In this document: one piece after another, positions 1 to 5,554 of the stretch
Layout: each line of letters starts with the position of its first letter
How positions within the stretch are numbered: position 1 is the stretch's first letter
Source: an uncultured Mailhella sp.
GTDB taxonomy: Bacteria; Desulfobacterota; Desulfovibrionia; Desulfovibrionales; Desulfovibrionaceae
Assembly: GCA_905192935.1 (NCBI GenBank)
Contig: CAJJMX010000033.1
Location: 1 to 12,546, forward strand
Direction of reading: 5' to 3'
Length of the DNA stretch: 12,546 nucleotides
Position numbers and translations under genes: made by a program
The notes under the pieces: generated by a model
Seen by the model: only the letters and a program-made list of their open reading frames with translations
Told to the model about the DNA's origin: nothing
Databases searched by the model: none

Positions 1-85
1 AGACGAGAATGTCGTCGCCTTCGGAAGGCGCTTTCTTGAGCCAGCGCCAGTCCCGGGCCGTAAGATGGTAATGCCTGATTTCCAT
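1..85 (-). CDS. 5' end of an unrecognised gene, cut by the window start
   Basis: Reading leftwards from the ATG at 85-83 there is an open frame of 28 codons that leaves the window. It begins MEIRHYHLTARDWRWLKK. Its third positions are GC-rich (GCC, GAC, CTC, AAG, GGC), as in the confident genes. An in-frame TAG lies four codons upstream, so this ATG is the first possible start. There is no clear Shine-Dalgarno sequence, only a T-rich run before the ATG. The segment is basic and tryptophan-rich, without signal peptide or membrane character. I do not recognise the family. The alternatives are that it is not a gene or that it starts elsewhere. It would be the gene downstream of the acetyltransferase on the same strand, about 100 nt away. 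Confidence 0.45.
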   Translation of the reverse strand, partial: MEIRHYHLTARDWRWLKKAPSEGDDILV

Positions 86-187
86 GGAAAAAAACTATCA
101 CGAAAAATGCGGGCTGAAAAGGCGCGGCAGGTGAGAAAGCCATGCTGCAAAGGGAGAATGAAGCGGGCCCGGCGTGTTCCGCGGGTA

Positions 188-811
188 TTATGACAGACGG
201 TCCACCTGTCCAGTCTGAATGTCGCGAATGTGTTTTTTGATTTTTTCTTCAGGCCAGTTCCACCAGGCAGTCTTCAGCAGTGTTGAAATGACGTCGTCGG
301 AAAATCTCTTTCGCAGAACTTTGGCCGGCACGCCGCCCATGACGGCATAGGGAGGAACGTCTCTGGTCACGACAGCTCGGGCCCCGATTATCGCGCCATC
401 GCCGATGGTGATGCCCGACATGATGACAGCCTCATAGCCGATCCATACGTCGTTACCGATGGTGATGTCGCCTCTGTTGTCCCATGCCGTGGTCACGTCG
501 TGAACGTTCAGTCCCCATTCCTCGAAAAAGATGGGAAAAGGGTAGGTGGACAGAGACATCCGGGCATGACGGGCGCTCGTGAAAAGAAATTTTGCTCCGC
601 AGGCGATGGAGCAGAACTTTCCGATCGTTAGTCTGTCGTGATTGATCGGATAGTGATACAGCACGTTGTTTTTCTCGAACTGACGGGGATCGTTGACGAA
701 GTCGTTGTACATGGTGAAGTCGCCGACGATGATGCCAGGATTTGTGATGACGTTTTTTAGATAAACCGTTTTTTCATCGCCGGTGCGGGGATAGATCTTG
801 TCCGGATTCAT
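188..811 (-). CDS. Hexapeptide-repeat acetyltransferase, Vat/CatB (xenobiotic acetyltransferase) type
   Basis: This 207-residue protein is predicted to be a trimeric, cytoplasmic left-handed beta-helix enzyme that transfers acetyl from acetyl-CoA to a hydroxyl group. The Vat (streptogramin A) and CatB (chloramphenicol) enzymes of this family are about 205-220 residues long. Visible features are isoleucine-rich hexapeptide turns at about residues 62-70 and 115-150 (LTIGKFCSIA, ITIGNDVWIG, ITIGDGAIIGA), the segment RHARMSLSTYPF with His82 at the same number as the catalytic His of VatD, and the C-terminal signature GGVPAKVLRKRF (159-170). I chose the ATG at 811 because AAAGGAG sits 6-7 nt before it. 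A longer frame to 922 runs through the terminator of the next gene and has no such site. The region is visibly less GC-rich than its neighbours, with many T runs, suggesting transfer. Many chromosomal members of this family have unknown substrates, so drug resistance is not implied. Confidence 0.88.
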   Translation of the reverse strand: MNPDKIYPRTGDEKTVYLKNVITNPGIIVGDFTMYNDFVNDPRQFEKNNVLYHYPINHDRLTIGKFCSIACGAKFLFTSARHARMSLSTYPFPIFFEEWGLNVHDVTTAWDNRGDITIGNDVWIGYEAVIMSGITIGDGAIIGARAVVTRDVPPYAVMGGVPAKVLRKRFSDDVISTLLKTAWWNWPEEKIKKHIRDIQTGQVDRLS

Positions 812-848
812 GCAGGCTCCTTTGGCAGAGGGATGAATATCTATATGC

Positions 849-882
849 CATGGAGTCGCTCCATGATCCATTCCACGGAATG
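849..882 (-). promoter_or_regulatory. Two adjacent inverted repeats in the acetyltransferase promoter region
   Basis: CATGGAG-TCG-CTCCATG (849-865) is a perfect 7-bp inverted repeat. CATTCC-AC-GGAATG (869-882) is a perfect 6-bp one directly beside it. On the minus strand the first repeat is followed after one base by CATATA, a possible -10 (843-848). The repeat would then sit in the promoter spacer, with a poor -35 (TGGATC) upstream. An operator is a reasonable inference. A hairpin in the leader is the alternative. Confidence 0.4.
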
Positions 883-903
883 TTGCCGCATCAATTCGTA
901 CAC

Positions 904-936
904 AAAAAAGCAGGGGATGCATGACTGCATCCCCTG
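904..936 (-). terminator. Intrinsic terminator of the CD3324-like gene
   Basis: A perfect 10-bp stem (CAGGGGATGC at 911-920 with GCATCCCCTG at 927-936, 6-nt loop) is followed on the minus strand by C and six Ts (909-904). It begins 4 nt after the stop codon of the gene at 941-1204, so that gene is terminated before the acetyltransferase. The latter then needs its own promoter or read-through. Confidence 0.9.
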
Positions 937-940
937 TCGT

Positions 941-1204
941 TCATTTTTGATAAAGGATTTTTCGAATGGCATGTACGGACAGAAAATAGGCTTCAGCCAG
1001 ACGCCTTACCGGGACTCCGCTTCGGTAGGCTTCCAGGATTTGAAGATTCCGCTGCCGCAGCTGCTGGCGGTAACCGGAAACTTCTCCCCAGCGCTTTTGC
1101 CGCGCCCGGTCAACGGGGATATACACATATCCTCCCTGGATGTAGCTTTGCAGCTCTTTGACCAGTTTCTCGGGAAGAATTTCTCTGGCATTGACATACT
1201 TCAT
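941..1204 (-). CDS. CD3324/Mor-like small DNA-binding protein
   Basis: This 87-residue protein begins MKYVNAREILPEKLVKEL and continues with SYIQGGYVYIP and KRWGEVSGYRQQL. This is the layout of the CD3324 family, small proteins related to the Mor transcription activator family and common in Firmicutes. The C-terminal part (about 54-85) reads as a helix-turn-helix, with RRLAEAYFLSVHAIRKILY as turn and recognition helix. The family has no established target, so a role as regulator is inferred from the fold. The start at 1204 is fixed by AAGGAGG 8 nt upstream. The frame extends upstream to 1303, but without ribosome binding site or family similarity. It has its own terminator (904-936). An inverted repeat 65-103 nt before the start could be an autoregulatory site. 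Together with the acetyltransferase it forms a less GC-rich island between trmFO and the gene at 1-85. Confidence 0.8.
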   Translation of the reverse strand: MKYVNAREILPEKLVKELQSYIQGGYVYIPVDRARQKRWGEVSGYRQQLRQRNLQILEAYRSGVPVRRLAEAYFLSVHAIRKILYQK

Positions 1205-1519
1205 GCGGGCTTCCTCCTTGAGATGAATGTCAGGAAGCAAAGCCGGCATGTTGATGCGACGACAATTACTCCATGCAGGCGTCGCACATGACCGGCTCTG
1301 CATGGAGCATGACTTCGTTGCGTTGAGATACAGGCATGTTTTACGTTCTCTGTTCTACGTTGCCCATGAAGATGGTTTCAGAAGGTGTTCTGCGGATGGC
1401 CCTTGTTCCGTTGGAAGACCGGGTATCTGCGAGACCTTGGTGTCGTTGCCCTAGGAATGTCTCCTTTCGTTCATGCCTGTGAGCCTGGAGATATTCGCGC
1501 CCCGGAGAGGTGCGACGCC
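1205..1519. other. Intergenic region, no gene recognised
   Basis: These 315 nt separate trmFO from the CD3324-like gene. They hold the inverted repeat at 1269-1307 and a 23-codon minus-strand frame (1337-1266, ATG to TAA, ending MCDACME) that lacks a ribosome binding site and overlaps that repeat. AGGCGTCGCAC (1277-1287) recurs inverted at 1510-1520. No clear trmFO terminator and no convincing promoter was found. Codon use in the open frames does not resemble the genome's genes. Confidence 0.5.
1269..1307 (-). promoter_or_regulatory. Inverted repeat upstream of the CD3324-like gene
   Basis: CTCCATGCAG (1269-1278) and CTGCATGGAG (1298-1307) form a perfect 10-bp inverted repeat with a 19-nt spacer, 65-103 nt upstream of the start codon. 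The core heptamer CTCCATG/CATGGAG is also the arm of the repeat upstream of the acetyltransferase. It could be an operator or a looped binding site. A long-loop hairpin in the leader is the alternative. Confidence 0.45.
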
Positions 1520-2941
1520 TCAGAGTCCTGCTCCTGCCAGCCAGGCGTCGAAGTCGGCACGACCGCGGTCGGCCATTTCCGCCTTGCGGGCCTTTTTCTT
1601 CGTGCGTTCCGCAAGTTCGGGCATGAGTCCGAAATGGATGTTGGAAGGCGTGAATTTTTTTGCGGGCGTGCGAAGGTGCGTCATGAGCGCGCCGAGGGCC
1701 GTGGTCTGAGGCGGCAGGGGCAGGTCTCTGCCGCGGGCTCTGGCCGCAAGAAGAAGGCCGAGCCACAGCCCGCAGGCCGCAGACTCCACATAGCCTTCCA
1801 CGCCGGTGATCTGTCCGGCAAGGTGAACGCCGGGACGCGCCTTCAGGGAAAGATCGTCGTTCAGACATTCCGGAGCGTTCACGTAGGTGTTGCGGTGCAC
1901 GCTGCCGAAGCGCAGAAATTCCGCATGGGCGAGGCCGGGCACGAGACGGAACACCCTGTCCTGCGCGCCGTAGGTCATCTTGGTCTGGCAGCCCACGAGA
2001 TTGAAGGACGTGCGTTCCGCGTTTTCGGCCCTGAGCTGGAGCAGGGCATAGGGACGCCGTCCGGTACGGGGATCGGTGAAGCCCACGGGCTTGAGCGGGC
2101 CGAAGGTGAGCGTGCGCTCTCCGCGGTCGGCCAGAGCCTCGATGGGCATGCAGCCTTCGAAGTGTATTTCCTTCTCAAAGTCGTGGGCGGGCACGCGTTC
2201 CGCCTCGCGCAGCGCTTCATAGAAGGCCGTGTACTCGGCTCTGGTCATGGGGCAGTTCAGGTAGTCGCCGTTGTCCTCCGCGCCGGGGTCGACCATGGTC
2301 TCCATGGGCTTTTCCAGGAAGGGAGCGTCGTCGGAGTAGGGCGGAGGCGCGTCGTTGCCGTAGCGGGAGCCGCGGAAGGCTATGCTCATGTCCACGGACT
2401 CGGCCCGGACTATGGGGGCTATGGCATCGTAAAAGTACAGACGGGTATCGTCGCCGTCTGCGGCTATGACGTCGGCTATCGAGGCGGCGAGGTTTTCCGA
2501 AACGAGAGGACCCGCAGCCACGACGACGGTTTTTCCTTCCAGTTCCGGCGCGTCGAGCGAGGGTATCTGACGCCTTACGAGCGTGATGAGAGGCTCTTCC
2601 TCCACAAGGCGGGTCAGCGATTCGGAAAAGATGGTGCGATCCACGGCAAGGGCCTTGCCTGCGGGAACGGAGCAGGTTTCGGCCACGGCCATGGTCACGC
2701 TGCCGAGTTTCCGCATCTCCTCCTTGAGCAGTCCGACGCCGGACCCCTGGGCGTCGTTGGAGCGGAAGGAATTCGAGCAGACGAGCTCGCCGAGAAGCGG
2801 ACTCGTGTGGGCGGGGGAAAAGACTTCCGGCTTCTGTTCGTAAAGGGTGCAGGAAAGGCCCGCGCGCGCGAGGGCGAGGGCGCATTCGCAGCCGGCAAGT
2901 CCGCCGCCGATGATGACGAAAGCGGGCGTTGAGGTATCCAT
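1520..2941 (-). CDS. trmFO: TrmFO, folate/FAD-dependent tRNA (uracil-54-C5)-methyltransferase
   Basis: This enzyme makes 5-methyluridine (T54) in the T-loop of tRNA, using 5,10-methylenetetrahydrofolate as carbon donor and FADH2/NAD(P)H as reductant, in the cytoplasm. The 473-residue protein starts with the dinucleotide-binding motif VIIGGGLAGCECA (9-21). It carries ELVCSNSFRS with Cys55 and FEGCMPIEAL with Cys264, matching catalytic Cys53 and Cys226 of the Bacillus subtilis enzyme. It also has the family signatures FGPLKPVGF, NLVGCQTKMTYG and, near the C terminus, GQITGVEGYVESAA. It is longer than the roughly 435-residue B. subtilis protein, mainly through an insertion at about residues 195-225 (rich in Asp and Pro) before DYLNCPMT. 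The start is supported by GGAG 5 nt upstream of the ATG. It is divergent from the EF-G-like gene, with about 270 nt between the two starts. No clear promoter or terminator was found. Confidence 0.97.
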   Translation of the reverse strand: MDTSTPAFVIIGGGLAGCECALALARAGLSCTLYEQKPEVFSPAHTSPLLGELVCSNSFRSNDAQGSGVGLLKEEMRKLGSVTMAVAETCSVPAGKALAVDRTIFSESLTRLVEEEPLITLVRRQIPSLDAPELEGKTVVVAAGPLVSENLAASIADVIAADGDDTRLYFYDAIAPIVRAESVDMSIAFRGSRYGNDAPPPYSDDAPFLEKPMETMVDPGAEDNGDYLNCPMTRAEYTAFYEALREAERVPAHDFEKEIHFEGCMPIEALADRGERTLTFGPLKPVGFTDPRTGRRPYALLQLRAENAERTSFNLVGCQTKMTYGAQDRVFRLVPGLAHAEFLRFGSVHRNTYVNAPECLNDDLSLKARPGVHLAGQITGVEGYVESAACGLWLGLLLAARARGRDLPLPPQTTALGALMTHLRTPAKKFTPSNIHFGLMPELAERTKKKARKAEMADRGRADFDAWLAGAGL

Positions 2942-2964
2942 GGCGACTCCGTGATGAGAAAAGA

Positions 2965-2978
2965 GGCGGTCTCCCGCC
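2965..2978 (-). promoter_or_regulatory. Small hairpin in the trmFO leader
   Basis: On the minus strand GGCGG-GAGA-CCGCC is a 5-bp GC stem with a GNRA-type tetraloop, followed by TCTTTTCTC, 23 nt before the trmFO start codon. It could be an attenuator or leader structure. The stem is short, so it may be incidental. Confidence 0.25.
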
Positions 2979-3100
2979 GTTGAAAAGGGCGCGTCCGTGC
3001 CGCGCGGCTCAAACCTTACTGAAAGACGGAAGGGAAGTCACTCTTTTATGGAGCGCAGGGAGAAAAGTCCTTTTTTCACCAGAAAAATAGCGGTATGCGC

Positions 3101-3130
3101 TTGACAGGGCATGGCGGCACTTTTTATGAC
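3101..3130 (+). promoter_or_regulatory. Sigma-70-type promoter of the EF-G-like gene
   Basis: A perfect -35 TTGACA (3101-3106) and a -10 TATGAC (3125-3130, 4 of 6 consensus bases) are separated by 18 nt. The region is A+T-rich. Transcription would start near 3137, giving a leader of about 80 nt before the ATG at 3216. Confidence 0.65.
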
Positions 3131-3141
3131 CTTATATAAGG
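3130..3141 (+). promoter_or_regulatory. 12-bp perfect palindrome at the predicted transcription start
   Basis: CCTTATATAAGG is fully self-complementary and spans the expected transcription start of the promoter above. Its position suits a repressor operator. No regulator is identified, and an A+T-rich palindrome of this length near a start could be chance. Confidence 0.35.
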
Positions 3142-3215
3142 ATTCACTGAACTGATGCAGGGGCCTCGTGCCCTTTTTGCGTCCAAGAGAAATTCAAACC
3201 CTAGTGGAGATTCGT

Positions 3216-5282
3216 ATGTCCATAGCTTTGGAGAACCAACGCACCTACGCCCTTGTCGGCACCGGTGGCTGCGGTAAGACTTCGCTGGCAGAAATGCTGC
3301 TGTTTCAGGCTGGAATCATCAATCGTCTTGGCGCCATAGAAGAAGGCACCACTGCCCTGGACTACGAACCCGAAGAGATCAAGCGTCGCGGCTCCATTCA
3401 GCCCGGCTTCGCCACCTTTGACTGGAAGGGATACCGTCACAACCTTATCGACATCCCCGGCGATTCCAACTTCGCCGGAGACATGGAATGGCTTCTTTCC
3501 GCCGTGGACAGCGCCGTCATCGTCGTGGACGCCGTGGACGGCGTGCGTCCTCAGATGCGCCGCATGTGGAAGAGCGTGAAGAACGCAGGCCTTCCCGCCC
3601 TTGCCGTGGTCACCAAGATGGACCGTGAACGGGCGGATTTCGACGCGGCCCTGAACAGCCTGACCATGCATCTCGGGGTGCGTCCCGTCGTGCTCTACAT
3701 CCCCGTTCTGGAAAACGGCGAATTCATAGGTCTCGTGGACGTGTTCGCGAGCAAGGCCTTCCGCTTCCTGGAAAACGGCGAGACCGAGGACATGCCCATT
3801 CCGGCGGACCTTGAGGACGAAGTCATGCTTCTGCGCGACACGTCCGTGGAAAACATCGCCTCTTCCGACGAAGACCTCATGAACCGCTATCTTGAAGACG
3901 GCTCCCTCTCCGACGAGGACATCACCTTAGGTCTGCGTCAGGGCGTGCTTTCCGGCGAGATCGTGGCCGTGCTGCCTTCTTCCGCCATGCAGAACCGCGG
4001 CGGCCGTCGTCTGCTCAATCAGATAAACAATCTTCTCGCCTCGCCCGCCGACCGTCCCGCCGTGCTCGGCTCCGACGGCTCGGAGCGCGCCGCCGATCCC
4101 GAAGGTCCGGCGACCTGCTTCGTGTTCCGCTCTCTGAACGACGCCTTCTCCGGCCAGGTCAACATGCTGCGCGTCGTTTCCGGCACCGTTTCTTCCGACT
4201 CCACGCTGAAGAACATGCGCACCGGCGAGATGGAGCGTCTCGGCTCTCTCTTCTACGTCAACGGCAAGACGCAGACCGCCTGCAAGGATACCCTCGGCCC
4301 CGGTGCCATCGTGGGCGTGACCAAGCTCAAGGGCACCCGCACCGGCGACACCCTGTGCGACGACAAGGCTCCCTTCGTGGTGGAGCTGCCCAAGCTTCCG
4401 CCTCAGCTCATCACCTTCGCCCTCGCGCCCAAGCAGAAGGGCGACGAAGACAAGGTGTTCGCCGCCGTGCAGAAGCTGCTTGACGAGGATGTCACCCTCA
4501 AGCTCGGCCGAGACGAGGAAACCTCCGATATTCTGCTGTCCGGCATGGGACAGCTGCACATCGAAATCGCCGTGGAAAAGGCCCGTCGCCGTTCCAAGGT
4601 CGATATCGTGCTCAAGACGCCCAAGGTGCCTTACCGCGAAACCGTGCGCGGCAAGGTGCAGGTGCAGGGACGCCACAAGAAGCAGTCCGGCGGCCGCGGT
4701 CAGTTCGGCGACTGCTGGATCGAGATGGAAGGCGCGCCCCGCGGCTCCGGCTATACCTTTGAGGATGCCATCGTGGGCGGCGTCATTCCCCGTCAGTACA
4801 TTCCCGCCATCGACAAGGGCATTCAGGAAAGCGCGGCCCGCGGCTATCTGGCCGGATGCCCCGTGGTGGACTTCAAGGTGCGCGTGTACGACGGCTCCTA
4901 CCATACCGTGGACTCTTCCGAAATGGCCTTCAAGATGGCCGGTTCCATCGCCTTCAAGGCGGCCATGTCCCAGCTCAAGGTCGTGCTGCTCGAACCCATC
5001 GTGCAGATGACCGTGACCATTCCCGACGAGTACATGGGCGACGTCATCGGCGACCTGTCCTCCCGTCGCGGCAAGGTGCTCGGTTCCGACTCGCAGGGCG
5101 GCATCACCGAGCTCAAGGCCAACGTGCCCATGAGCGAAGTGCTGCGCTACGCTCCCGACCTGCGCAGCATGACCGGCGGTCAGGGCGTGTTCACCATGGA
5201 ATTCGATCACTATGAGGAGGCTCCTCAGCCTGTGGTCGACAAGGTCGTGGCCGAGCATCAGGCGGCCAAGGCCGGCGAATAG
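3216..5282 (+). CDS. EF-G-like translational GTPase (EF-G paralog, FusA2/EF-G-2 type) with atypical GTPase motifs
   Basis: This 688-residue protein has the full EF-G domain order. The G domain (1 to about 265) has P-loop GTGGCGKT (15-22), DIPGD (79-83) and TKMD (133-136). Domains II and III follow (GMGQLHIE in III). Domain IV has QSGGRGQFG (490-498) and the tip loop DGSYHTVDSSEMAF (559-572). Domain V includes DVIGDLSSRRGKV. Canonical EF-G catalyses GTP-driven tRNA-mRNA translocation on the ribosome. Here switch I reads RRGSIQPG instead of RGITIT, DTPGH is DIPGD (the catalytic His is Asp) and NKMD is TKMD, so this is a paralog rather than the housekeeping factor. Related EF-G-2 proteins in Thermus and mycobacteria also alter these motifs. 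GTP hydrolysis may be slow or absent. Domain IV is intact, so ribosome binding is expected. I chose the ATG at 3216 because GGAG lies 6 nt upstream and the N terminus fits EF-G. A GTG at 3168 is possible but lacks a site. It has its own promoter and a strong terminator. Confidence 0.93.
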   Translation: MSIALENQRTYALVGTGGCGKTSLAEMLLFQAGIINRLGAIEEGTTALDYEPEEIKRRGSIQPGFATFDWKGYRHNLIDIPGDSNFAGDMEWLLSAVDSAVIVVDAVDGVRPQMRRMWKSVKNAGLPALAVVTKMDRERADFDAALNSLTMHLGVRPVVLYIPVLENGEFIGLVDVFASKAFRFLENGETEDMPIPADLEDEVMLLRDTSVENIASSDEDLMNRYLEDGSLSDEDITLGLRQGVLSGEIVAVLPSSAMQNRGGRRLLNQINNLLASPADRPAVLGSDGSERAADPEGPATCFVFRSLNDAFSGQVNMLRVVSGTVSSDSTLKNMRTGEMERLGSLFYVNGKTQTACKDTLGPGAIVGVTKLKGTRTGDTLCDDKAPFVVELPKLPPQLITFALAPKQKGDEDKVFAAVQKLLDEDVTLKLGRDEETSDILLSGMGQLHIEIAVEKARRRSKVDIVLKTPKVPYRETVRGKVQVQGRHKKQSGGRGQFGDCWIEMEGAPRGSGYTFEDAIVGGVIPRQYIPAIDKGIQESAARGYLAGCPVVDFKVRVYDGSYHTVDSSEMAFKMAGSIAFKAAMSQLKVVLLEPIVQMTVTIPDEYMGDVIGDLSSRRGKVLGSDSQGGITELKANVPMSEVLRYAPDLRSMTGGQGVFTMEFDHYEEAPQPVVDKVVAEHQAAKAGE

Positions 5283-5290
5283 CGGACATC

Positions 5291-5374
5291 GGGGGAGAGA
5301 CTTTCTCCTCCGTTCATGAATACGAAGACGGCGTTTTTCCCGAGAGCTCGGGAAGAGCGCCGTCTTTTGTTTTT
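5291..5374 (+). terminator. Strong intrinsic terminator of the EF-G-like gene, with a preceding hairpin
   Basis: A stem from 5325 to 5366 pairs almost continuously for 19 bp. AAGACGGCG (5325-5333) pairs with CGCCGTCTT (5358-5366), then TTTTT and CCCGA with TCGGG and GAAGAG including two G-U pairs, closing on a GAGC loop. TTTTGTTTTT follows (5365-5374). An 8-bp hairpin (5291-5298 with 5304-5311) sits just after the stop codon and could protect the 3' end or assist termination. Confidence 0.9.
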
Positions 5375-5389
5375 CGGAACGTGAGGAAT

Positions 5390-5434
5390 GCGACGAGACG
5401 GAACGCCTCAGACTGATGAGGCCGTCCGCGTCGC
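5390..5434. repeat. Long bulged inverted repeat (stem-loop)
   Basis: GCGACG (5390-5395) pairs with CGTCGC (5429-5434). GACG (5397-5400) pairs with CGTC (5423-5426). GCCTCA (5405-5410) pairs with TGAGGC (5417-5422), with a 6-nt loop, a 4-nt bulge and a small internal loop. In all, 16 Watson-Crick pairs lie within 45 nt. There is no T tract on either strand, so it is not a simple terminator. It lies between two convergent genes. It may be a REP-like element or part of a structured RNA. Confidence 0.5.
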
Positions 5435-5453
5435 CGGCCGTGCGGCGGGAGCG

Positions 5454-5509
5454 GCGCTCTTCTTCATGCCCTTTTCGTGAGGGGACGTTTCAGCGCAGAA
5501 GAAGAGCGC
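5454..5509. repeat. 12-bp perfect inverted repeat with 32-nt spacer
   Basis: GCGCTCTTCTTC (5454-5465) is exactly complementary to GAAGAAGAGCGC (5498-5509). The spacer contains a small CCCT/AGGG hairpin (5469-5483). It has no T tract. It is the longest gap-free inverted repeat in the window outside the terminators, and no function is apparent. Confidence 0.55.
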
Positions 5510-5540
5510 GCCGGAGCTTTCGCGTCCGGCGGAGACCGCC
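5510..5540 (-). other. Two overlapping GC stems 3' of the EVE gene
   Basis: GCCGGA/TCCGGC (5510-5515 with 5525-5530) and GGCGG/CCGCC (5528-5532 with 5536-5540) are mutually exclusive small hairpins 15-45 nt beyond the EVE stop codon. On the minus strand the first is followed by GCGCTCTTCTTCT, a pyrimidine-rich tail. A weak terminator of the EVE gene is possible but not convincing. Confidence 0.3.
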
Positions 5541-5554
5541 GTTTCAGGCGAGGA

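Noticed and set aside
812..922. Longer N terminus for the acetyltransferase
   Set aside because: It would start inside the terminator of the next gene and lacks a ribosome site. The ATG at 811 has AAAGGAG and gives the family length.
1385..2932. A 515-codon plus-strand frame opposite trmFO
   Set aside because: Its composition is unlike a protein, and the opposite strand carries all TrmFO signatures including both catalytic cysteines.
3061..3079. GGA...TCC followed by six Ts as a terminator
   Set aside because: The stem is only three to four pairs and no gene ends upstream on that strand.
3133..3138. TATATA as the -10 of the EF-G-like promoter
   Set aside because: It is 26 nt from the TTGACA box, too far for a sigma-70 promoter. 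TATGAC at 18 nt is more likely.
3168..3215. GTG start of the EF-G-like gene at 3168
   Set aside because: The extra 16 residues do not fit EF-G N termini and no ribosome site precedes the GTG. The ATG at 3216 has GGAG at proper spacing.
3927..5258. A 443-codon minus-strand frame opposite the EF-G-like gene
   Set aside because: Same artefact: low-complexity His/Gly/Leu/Val-rich translation, no ribosome site, overlapped by a well-supported gene.
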